A stretch of 64,000 bases of DNA, taken from positions 24,717,537 through 24,781,536 of the forward strand of contig NC_134428.1 in assembly GCF_030867145.1 (NCBI RefSeq). Direction: 5' to 3'. The notes below the pieces were generated by a model, which saw only the letters and a program-made list of their open reading frames with translations, was not told the origin of the DNA and ran no database searches. The stretch is from Opisthocomus hoazin (taxonomy: Eukaryota; Chordata; Aves; Opisthocomiformes; Opisthocomidae). The translations under genes were made by a program, and so were the position numbers. Within the stretch, counting starts at the first letter, position 1, and the number at the start of each line of letters is the position of its first letter. This document shows positions 14,001-22,700 of this stretch, one piece after another.

Positions 14001-17000
14001 CCTTTCTCCCCTGAGCAAAAGAAACTGTTTTACATGAGAAGAAAGAACACACAGTGATGTTACTACAATGCCACTTTTACAGAATCACATTTTGTAACAA
14101 GGTTGCCTTTTAGCTGGGTAGACAACTGCACACGAACACATTCCGTCTGGCAGTGCCCCACATCTTTACCTTGCTAAAGAAGATACTGAATTTACAGCAG
14201 CATTACACAGCTCAGCTTCCTATTGGTTTTTATTTAAATTCCCAGAGAGCAGACAGCACTGTCTGGGCTGGCACAAGGTTCCAGGGATTCTAACACAAAA
14301 ACCTACCACCTAGTATGACAGGTAGAGAGAGATATAGATTCAGCATACATTGAATTTTACACACAATTAAGCTAATTGTAGCCAGCCTTACATAAAGCCC
14401 TTTTAACCTGGTAGTAATTATTTGGCAGTTTCCTTTAGGGCCTTAAAGCCTGAAGCAGGTAATGTCCTCCAAAGGTTCTCAGCCAAGTCATCTCTGCAAA
14501 GGGATTAGTGTGGAAAAGGCAGCAATAAGAAAATGGTCAAGACAGAGCAGGGAAAAGTGGGAGGAAAAAGGAAATGGAAGTCATGAGGTGGAAGAGAAGC
14601 GGCTATTGCAGATGCATGCTGCACGCAGGAGACAGTGGAAGCTGAAGAGCCAAAAGAATATTCCTTAGCAGATCTCAAGTCAACAAAGGTTAACCAACTA
14701 CAGGTTTTCAGTTTTATCAGATTCTCCTTAAAGCTTAAAAGGTACAGATTATACTTAAAGTAATTGACTAACCAAGCACTTCACAGGCAAGCAACTCCTG
14801 CTGGTATGTAACAGCTCATGTCCAGGGAGATACCTGACATTCTCCCCTGGAAGGTTCTTTACACAAAACTGAAGGGGTTTTCACCCTCACCCTTCTAAAA
14901 GATTTGGCACCAGACAATTCCCACCTCACTGTTCCATAAGAAAACATGGATCTGCCCTGGCATAGCCTACTTTTTGTCTCCTTCTCAAAAAGCACTGCCC
15001 ACAAACATCTGTGGTACCACAGAAACATCCTCTCTCTCTGTTTGGCAGAGGACTTTGCTGTAGAGCCACTCCCCAAGCACAGCCTTGACGTAACAGCAAA
15101 CACGGCCCTTGGACAACTCTTTGACATGTGTTTCTTCTTAGTTTCAAGTTCCTGATCTCGATACCCCAGAAGAGATGGCACAGCTGACTGTTAACTCAAC
15201 ACTGACCAGCCTGGAAGACACGCTCTCGATCATGGCAATACTTGAGTGCGGATCCTATAACGCAGTCGACAGATACATGAGCCAGTTGAACGCATGTGCT
15301 CACCAGGTCAGTCCTAACGGATCCCAGGTATTCTCTGACTCCCATGTCACTGGGGGAAGGTCAATGTCGTAATTAACTGCCTTCCCTGTACAGCTCACAT
15401 TGTGCTCTGAATGTAATGGCAGTTGTCTACATGCAACAGAGCTGCAAGGCAGGGAGGAGCCGTGGTAAACAGCAGACAACTTTATAAGGAGAGATCTCAG
15501 CAAGCACTAGCGACCAAGAAAATAGACCTAAACCCTGGATAGGGACAGACAACTAAAATATTTGACTTTGTTACGATAATGCTGCAGATGTTCCCTTAGT
15601 AGCCTCTTCTGACTTCGATGCTTATCCAGAGCCTCAAGCCATATTGATGCTTTTGCTCATCTTTATACCACAGGTAAATCTGACCTCACTACCCAGCATG
15701 CTGGTTAGAGACACCATACTGAAGACAGTACTACTAAAGCTAAGACCCAAATTCCAAAACTTCTCCAGTGAAAGATGGGCAGCCTGGTTCCAGCAGCAGC
15801 TGCCCTTGTTGCTGTCTGGTATGAACAAAACCTATCTGGGATGGCTGGGGACCAACATCTCTTGTGATTCCTATCAAGCAATGTGAGTTTACCACGACTC
15901 TTAGGGTTGTGACAGCACTGTAGTTAAAAGCTGGCGTTTCAGCTGAAACTCCACATTTGGATTTCTCGAACAGGACCGAGCTCCGACTCCCTCACTGTTC
16001 TGTGTATTAGCTGAAACCAAACACAGAACCACTAGGCAGGAAGTGCACAGAGATCTTCCAGGTTGCTCAATTTGCCTGTCACTGTTGGAAATCTGTGAGC
16101 AAGTCCCCTATATTCTAAAACATTTTTCTGTTCGTATAAATGGAAACATTCATGAGCCTCTTCTGTGAAATCCAACTGAGAGATGTGACAGCCTCAGGCA
16201 CCACCCAGGCCATGCAGCAGGTTGGAAACAACAGGTCAACTTCCTTAAAACTCCAAACAAATGCAGTTCTTTTCTGAAAATGTCCTCTTTTATTTCCCAG
16301 AGTCAAAGGATTCAACAACGCTTATGAGTCCCTTTCACCTTCCAACAAAATCGACATATACAACAGCTACATTAAAACCTACCTGAGCCAGCAATCACGT
16401 TCAACAGGTAACGGCACCAAAGAAGTAAAATAATTCTAAAGCCTAGAGAGTGATAACAGAGTTTGTTTCCAGGCTACAAAATATCAGCCATGGGTTCCTA
16501 CCTTCACTCCGCTGTCCACGTGGCTGGCACCAACTTCACTGAGCAGGAGTACAGTGGGTTCAGACTTGTTTTACAGTCTCCTTGGAGCTGGTCCTGTCTC
16601 TGGGTCCTACCTGCACTGCATGGGGATATTTCCCACAGTTAGATTTGGCTCTTAAATCAAGAGATAATCTAAAACCATGAACACCCACAGGAATGGTGTC
16701 CTAATTCTGTGCCTTTCATTAGCACCATCACCGCTGCCCTGAAAGGCCACAGGTTGTCTTAGTTTGTAACACTGCCTCGGCAACAGACCTGAAGTTTTTT
16801 TCCTCTTTCTAGGGGTTGCCTGTGACATCCAAAGAGGAAAGAGAGATTGGATTGACATAAATCTTGGGAAATTCATTGAACAATCCTCCACACAAGATCT
16901 TGTTCATTTCAATGACAAATTTAAGGTATTGAGCTGAAAGTCTGTACAGACTGATCAGCAATGCCGTGGCTCAGTCTTCGTAACGACGTGTTGTACTGGG

Positions 17001-17454
17001 CTTCAGAGAAATTAAAATATCCCACACAAAGGCCAGATCACAGCCCAAAATGTCATCAAATTTGCCTCCAACTAACCCCTCATGGTCAGTAATACATTCA
17101 TAGGCCTTAATCCAGAAGAAACAAATATAATGCCCGGTAAAATTGCGCACTGCTGCTAGCTCTGCCTTGGAGACAGCACCGTCCCGGCACAAAGCAGGGC
17201 CAGGTTCTCGCACACGCCCCACCTGCACTTTGCCTGGGAACAGCCAGCACGATCCAAGCGTTGCTGTACAGCTAAAAAGTCTCCATTCTGTAACTACTGA
17301 ATGAGCAACTCCATGTAATTTTGTACGTATGTACCTAATTCTTGTGTTATTACTTCCTCTGTGTAGGAGCTAAGTGCTCAGAGCCTGGAAGATTTGCTGG
17401 GACCTAATTCTGGGTTTCACCTTGAAGCAGGATATTCCCAACAGCCATCAGCAG
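75..17454 (+). CDS. Mesothelin-like modular protein, 24 exons in six tandem modules (5' partial)
   Basis: Twenty-four exons with consensus AG/GT borders encode about 1,167 residues without a stop. They repeat a four-exon module six times: A (about 70 residues, ends with a Cys and a Ser/Tyr-rich tail), B (about 35), C (about 40, starts with a Cys and has a WL..NLG.F core) and D (53-58, core L(S/T)xxxLAxLT). Splice phases are the same in every module: D/A phase 0, A/B phase 2, B/C phase 1, C/D phase 0. The leucine-rich helical look, the C-terminal LLGP segment and the position beside CIAO3 (human MSLN and MSLNL flank NARFL) point to the mesothelin/stereocilin/otoancorin family, thought to be helical ARM-like extracellular or GPI-anchored proteins. 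No signal peptide is visible because the 5' end is missing. I am sure of the exons and less sure of the exact orthologue. It could equally be a multi-module relative rather than MSLN or MSLNL itself. Confidence 0.85.
2660..5065 (+). CDS. Module 2 of mesothelin-like gene (exons A2-D2)
   Basis: Exons are A2 2660-2868 (209 bp), B2 4326-4429 (104 bp), C2 4531-4649 (119 bp) and D2 4898-5065 (168 bp), all with clean GT-AG borders. A2 is one of the two divergent A exons: it has [10 protein letters not shown] where others have a WF...L pattern, and ends in Leu, not Met. C2 opens GSACALG and has WLQKNLGAF. The A2-B2 intron (2869-4325) holds a CR1 LINE fragment ending 30 bp before the B2 acceptor. Confidence 0.88.
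3913..4295 (+). mobile_element. CR1 LINE fragment, sense, in the A2-B2 intron
   Basis: Contains the end of CR1 ORF2 ([14 protein letters not shown], then [20 protein letters not shown]) and finishes with CCTTCCAACCCCTACTATTC and two TGTGATTC-type tail units. It is 5' truncated. It ends 30 bp before exon B2 of the mesothelin-like gene. Confidence 0.93.
5329..7054 (+). CDS. Module 3 of mesothelin-like gene (exons A3-D3)
   Basis: Exons are A3 5329-5537 (209 bp), B3 5960-6063 (104 bp), C3 6655-6773 (119 bp) and D3 6896-7054 (159 bp). A3 has [14 protein letters not shown] and the C-terminal Cys (NIPCGIYQ). B3 has [14 protein letters not shown]3 opens GGPCLEN and has [11 protein letters not shown]3 has [11 protein letters not shown] and is the shortest full D exon, three to five residues shorter than its siblings and still in phase. 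Confidence 0.88.
7707..9955 (+). CDS. Module 4 of mesothelin-like gene (exons A4-D4)
   Basis: Exons are A4 7707-7915 (209 bp), B4 8380-8483 (104 bp), C4 9134-9252 (119 bp) and D4 9782-9955 (174 bp). A4 has [18 protein letters not shown] and the C-terminal Cys (MTCDSLAA). B4 has [14 protein letters not shown]4 opens GSACAQG with WLLHYFGLF, a variant of the WLxxNLGxF core. D4 is the longest D exon (58 residues) and has [12 protein letters not shown]. All borders are GT-AG. Confidence 0.88.
10769..15306 (+). CDS. Module 5 of mesothelin-like gene (exons A5-D5)
   Basis: Exons are A5 10769-10971 (203 bp), B5 11347-11450 (104 bp), C5 11917-12035 (119 bp) and D5 15142-15306 (165 bp). A5 is the second divergent A exon ([10 protein letters not shown], ends in a Tyr-Tyr-Arg-Ala-Leu tail), resembling A2. 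B5 has [15 protein letters not shown]5 opens GSACQDG with [10 protein letters not shown]5 has [13 protein letters not shown]. The C5-D5 intron (12036-15141, 3.1 kb) is by far the longest in the gene. I see no further module exon in it. Confidence 0.87.
15674..17454 (+). CDS. Module 6 of mesothelin-like gene (exons A6-C6 plus short final D-type exon)
   Basis: Exons are A6 15674-15882 (209 bp), B6 16301-16407 (107 bp), C6 16813-16925 (113 bp) and D6 17367-17454 (88 bp, ending in phase 1). A6 ends [10 protein letters not shown], almost the same as A1. C6 opens GVACDIQ and has [10 protein letters not shown]6 is not a normal D exon: after [13 protein letters not shown] it diverges, and the LLGP stretch recalls the C-terminal LLGPHVEGL of human mesothelin. 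After 17454 the gene either splices on (donor GTGAGT) or stops at the in-frame TGA at 17460-17462. I could not settle which. Confidence 0.82.
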
Positions 17455-17462
17455 GTGAGTGA

Positions 17463-19080
17463 AAGAGGACTTGGGAGTCACCAGCAAGTTCTCCTTAGTA
17501 CTGACACCCTTTTGTTTAAAATGCAAACAAATTCCTAAAGGCTTACATCTGCACAGCAAAGGTATACAACAAGGTTACTCCTTGTCTGCCAGACAGCAGA
17601 TCCTCTCCCACTGTACAGAAAATAGCAGCTTATCACATGAAAGAAATGACGTGCCAGATTTTGCGGTGGGATCTCCTGGCATACACCCTGCTGTAAGCTC
17701 ACCATCACCGCGCAGAATTCCGCGTACAGGGTCAACTGGGAAGTCACGCTGGGTCACACCGAGCTCGCCGTGAACGAGCGGCAGGGCTCTTGCACACCGT
17801 GTGTTCCCCAGTGCTTTGCACAACCTGACTGTAACCGACTTCGCAGATGACTTTCACCCCTTCCCTTGGGAGCCTACTCCATCAGTAAAACATTTCCAAA
17901 TGGGCTTATGGGAAAGCTATCAGGAGGCAGAATGGTTATTCCAGACCCTCGAACAAATCATTGTCTCCGCGGACAATCTCTGTGGATTCACAACTGATCA
18001 GATGCCTTAATATTTATTTCAGCACCTCCTGTAACTGGACGAGCAACAACATATCTGAAAAACCACACGTTTCAGATTTTTTACTGCATTCTCCCCCTCT
18101 GGCTACTAAACACCGTTCCGTAACATTATATCCTGCCCCTAAATGGTAAGATATTCTAGCACAGCTACACAACACTTCAACCAACACAGGTGCTTGCTTT
18201 CTTCAGAGCTCATCACTTCTTGACAATGATCTAGAGGTGCAGTTGCAGGGTGTTAAAGTCTGCAGAGTCTGGCGCACTTGTTGGCAGAGTATGTTGCCTG
18301 GAGCCCCATCTTCACACCTTAACCAGAGCTTTTGAGACTGCAAGGACAAAACCCAGAAGTGCTTTCAGGGTCAGGGCCTAGATGCTACCAGTTTCTCCTT
18401 GCGTTCTGTCGACAGCTATGCCTGGAAACGACATGCAGCTCTGCTTATTAACAGCACACTGCGCTTAGAACTTTCCAACTAGATACCTCAGGGTACTTCT
18501 ACAGACAGTATAAAGGTTGGGGATTTTTTGTTAAACAAAGCTCCTGTCGGTATGTATTAGGTTGCATTCTGCAAGAGCTCGAATTTGCAAGGTTTTCCTT
18601 GAAACACCACCGACACTGCGACATCTCCAGGCAGGGTCTGCAATCAAGAAGACGCCAAGTTCTCAAGCAGAAAGCACTATAGCCTCCCCAGCCATCTTGA
18701 AAAACTGTTACACCACTTTCTCCGCTAATTCTCATGTAAATAAAAATGCTTTCTTCGAAGAACTACTCATTTCTCACGCTGAGCTTTGAACCACTAATAC
18801 ATAGAACATCAAGCACTTGCATGAATACGGCAAGCGGTTCAGGGAGGATTTACAGCTTTAAAGGCAGGAACATCATCAGCCACCGTGGTGGAAGAGCAGT
18901 CCCAAGAAGGGTGACGGGAATCCAGGCCACCCCACAAGCTCTAAGGCTCCGAGGACTCTCTGCAAGCACAAGCAGCCCAGCACAGGCCTCACCCTGCCCG
19001 TAAGGCCAGGGGCCCTGATACCTCCCTCTCCATAGCGCCTACACCTTACCTCAGCCTAACACACCTTCCACTGCGGCCAA
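17463..19080. other. Intergenic or 3' region between the mesothelin-like gene and CIAO3
   Basis: No exon here can be recognised with confidence. Candidate phase-1 acceptors exist (before 17847, 18189 and 18207), giving short C-terminal tails of about 55, 45 and 5 residues. None has a GPI-signal look or recognisable similarity. An AATAAA at 18739-18744 could be the poly(A) signal of the mesothelin-like gene. Confidence 0.4.
18739..18744 (+). promoter_or_regulatory. Possible poly(A) signal of the mesothelin-like gene
   Basis: A canonical AATAAA about 1.3 kb after the last exon placed with confidence and about 580 bp before the CIAO3 start codon. It is the clearest signal in the interval, but its use is inferred. 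Confidence 0.35.
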
Positions 19081-19316
19081 CAGACCGACAAACGCCCTGC
19101 AGGCAGCCTGCCCGAGGGATGCCCGGCCCTCTCAGCAGCAGAACCGCCCTTCCTCAAGCACCCCGCCCGCCATCACAACCCCCTCCTCCTCACAACCCGC
19201 GCATGCGCACCTCCGTCGCCGCCCTTTCCGGCAGTGTGGCGCTTCCCCCCCTTTTACGACAGTGTCGCGGCCCCGCCTACCCGCCGGCTGCCGCGCTCGG
19301 CGGCGGCGCGGCCGGG
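19081..19316 (+). promoter_or_regulatory. CIAO3: CIAO3 CpG-rich promoter with an NRF1-type palindrome
   Basis: The base composition turns GC- and CpG-rich over the 240 bp before the CIAO3 ATG, and this continues into intron 1. A perfect GCGCATGCGC palindrome at 19199-19208 matches the NRF1 consensus. A TTTCCGG core nearby (about 19227-19233) resembles an ETS site. There is no TATA box, as expected for a housekeeping gene. The exact transcription start cannot be read from sequence. Confidence 0.65.
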
Positions 19317-19740
19317 ATGGCGTCTCTCTTCAGCGGGGTGCTGCAGCTGACGGACCTGGACGATTATATCGGGCCCTCCCAGGTGGGTGCGGGGGCCGGG
19401 GCCGCCCGGCTCTGCTCCCCCCGCCCCGGGTGGGCGGGAAGATGGCGCTGAGGGGAGGTGGGTGCGAGCCCGCGGCCGGGGCAGCAGCTCTGGGCCTGGG
19501 CAGGGCCTCTCGGCCTGGCAGCGGGGGCAGGCGGCCGCCCTTGGGTGCCGTTAGATAAAGCAGCGAAAGGAGAAGAGCACGGAGGGAGCGCGCTGCCTGC
19601 TGCAGCCGGCGGGCAGGGCACGGGGAGCGCGGCAGCGCCGGTCGCTGGGAGCAGCCGGAGAGAGAAATCGCGTCCCGGCAGCCAGTCCGTCATTCCCACC
19701 CCGATCTGGAAACTGCCCCGTTAAATGTTAATCTAAACAC

Positions 19741-19771
<31 letters not shown>

Positions 19772-22700
19772 GAAAAAAGCTTAAGCCTGAGCAAGTTTCG
19801 GTGCAGACTGCTCAGCCGCGCAGATGCTGATGCCAGTGCGCAGGAGCGGGTGGCGGAGAGGTGGGAGCGAGCAGCACGGACGGGTCAAGACAAGGGGGAA
19901 TGGCTGTAAACTAAAAGAGGGCAGATTTAGATTAGATATTAGGAAGAAATTCTTCACCAGGAGGGTGGTGAGGCACTGGAACAGGCTGCCCAGAGAAGCT
20001 GTGGCTGCCCCCTCCCTGGCAGGGTTCAAGGCCAGGTTGGATGGGGCTCTGAGCACCCTGGGCTGGTGGGAGATGTCCCTGCTCATGGCAGGGGGTTTGG
20101 AACCAGATGAGCTTTAAGGTCCATTCCAACCCACCCCATTCTATGATTCTAAGACTCTTCCATTCGTAGTCTTCAAGCACTGGCAGAAGTACAGAATGGT
20201 AATCCTGGGTGTATTTGCTGACAAGTACAGCAGAAAATCTCTCCTGAAATGAGATCAGTGGAATGGGGCATAGCAAGCCCCGTTAGCTCTCCTTGCAGTA
20301 CCTGGGTTTCCTGCTGAAGTCTTTCACGTAAATATGCGACCCACTTTCCTGTTTCAAGTCGAGATCATTGTTTGGTTTATTCAGTGAACACAACTGAAGA
20401 ATCATGATGACTTGTTCCTGGTAGTCTCTGAATCTTGCAAAATGTTGTAAAGCTGGAGTAATTTAGGGGGGGAAGAGTGAAGATGTTGGCAGAATAAGGG
20501 TGGTAAAAGGCAAAGAGAATCCTAGCTGTAGAAGTAGGACAAGGAGTCGTAAGTTTCCTAAACAATAAAAATCGCACAAAATGCAAAAACACCCTTGAGA
20601 CTTCATCACAGAACAATACAGAAAACTGGAAGCAGTCCATCTGAGGTCGTCACAGACCTTTCAGCATTAAATGCAACTTCATTGGCACTAGCCACATGTT
20701 GACTGTGGTGACCCCGCCTCCGTCGGTTAAAATTTGCGATGAAGAATGCACGATCATCTGTAAGATTTCAGAGGAGGACTGTGCAGGCGAGCCTCTGTTT
20801 CTTTCAAGGCTCCATAAACACAGCTGCGTTCTTTCAGAAACGACAGCAAAATTGTCCTCTGGTTTTGGTATGATGCTGGAGAAGTGTTCCTTCTGTAAGA
20901 AAGGGGTAAGCAGGTTTTGCTTTTGCGTTTTCCCTTGGTGGCTGTAGACGCTGTAAGTAAATCCAGCGTAGCTTAAGGGAGAGCAAGCGGCATTCACTCT
21001 GGAGCTCGTGCTTGGGTTTGGCAACGTAGTTTCTATTAAATGTAGCTCTTCCACACTTCATTGCTCCTCTCCTCACTTTCGGGCTTCGTTTCTCTTCCAG
21101 GAATGTATTAAACCTGTAAAAGTGGAAAAAAAGCCTGGAAAAGCAGCAGCTAAGATCAGGATTGAAGCAGATGGAAGCTATTTCCAGATCAATCAGGTAT
21201 GTGTGATTTTTCCTTCATTATTGTGTAAAATATCCAGAAAACACGAGTGTACTGTTATGTATTTGAATAGACTGCAGTTATTTAATGCCTCAGAGAGGAC
21301 CAAGATGTTACTAAAAGCATCGCTATCGCTGTCAGCATTCTCGTATCTTTCTTCCAAAGTCCAAATTTTTAATTACCTGGTTTTATGAGCAGTAATTCCA
21401 ATTTTGTGTCAATCTTTTATGGTCTGAAACACTGACATTAGCTAGTGATGATTTGCAGTATAAGGGCAAATGAGCTGAGAAGTCTATTTTGCCATCAATA
21501 CTTAAGTATTAGCAATTCCTAGATTATTTGCGACAATGTCTTTTATTGCATTCTGTCGTACAGCAGAATGCTCACTCACAAAGAGATTCAATTAGATATT
21601 TTTAAATTTTGCTCTGATTTTTTTTTAACTAATATTTCAAATTACTCGTTAAATAGCGTGCAGAATTCATAAGCCTCCTGCTTCCAAACCTAACGTTGAG
21701 TTTTGGAGAATGATTTTCCTGTTTACACAGGAAAGGTTAGTATTTCTTAGTTAACCAAGCTAGGAATTAATCTAGAAACATTACTTTCAGCTTTAAGCAG
21801 ATGATGACCCTTTTGACTGAAAAAGAGGGATACAACACTTCTGAAGGAGTCTGGTTTCTTATTTTAACATTTTAATTTAGTAGTACCTAATTGCTCGGTC
21901 TGTTTCTGACTTTACTGAGGAGTTAAGTTTAAGGGGAGAGTCTCATGGGAAAACTGACTTATTCAGGTCAAATATTATGAAAAATATTTCCTTCCAGTGG
22001 CAAGCCACACGCCATCTTTGATATGCTGCCATACAGTTCTCCCATCAGTGTGCACGTAGGTTTTGCACACAGGAAGACTGCAGAACCCTCAGTGTCAATT
22101 AAAAAAGTTAGTGAGCTTGTAGTCTGGTTGCACAGTCTGTTTAAAAGAAGTGATGTTCAAGTTCCTGTGAAGAAACCGCTCCAGTGCTGCTCAATAACGT
22201 GAGCAGCATCTGTCAGAGGTGAGAAAGCTGGCGTGCTTTCTCCAGGGTGACGTTCAGTGCACTCTGGAGATCGGTGCTTAAAGGCTTAGGATCTCTGTGG
22301 TCTACAGTTGGGTGGCTGAAACAGCAGCTGCAATCTGTAGTATGTTAGCCATGCTAACCCAGTCTTCAGCCACCCACAAGGTGAAAACCAAGCAAGATGG
22401 ACCCTATTTGCTTCTGGGATAGTATAATTTTGGTGTTTTGGACCAGCCCACCGGATAGCACAAATAATTGTGGCCTAAACAACTGGTTTTTATTTGATCA
22501 AAGTTATGTTCTTGGTCTTGCTAAAATTTCGCTGAAGTTCCTCAGCATATTTCATCTGTGTGCCAAAGAATCCTATTAAAAGGAGCAAACCTTAAAGATA
22601 CTTGTCTTCCTCCTCATCTTACTAAAATAAAAAGGTACTTTTTCTTAATGATAAACCAAGAGCATAAAAGGGACAACATCCTTGTTACCAAATATAGTAA

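Noticed and set aside
17801-18010. A 69-codon frame as the final mesothelin-like exon
   Set aside because: An acceptor in the right phase exists before 17847, but the pyrimidine tract is weak and the peptide shows neither module similarity nor an anchor signal. Left as a possibility only.
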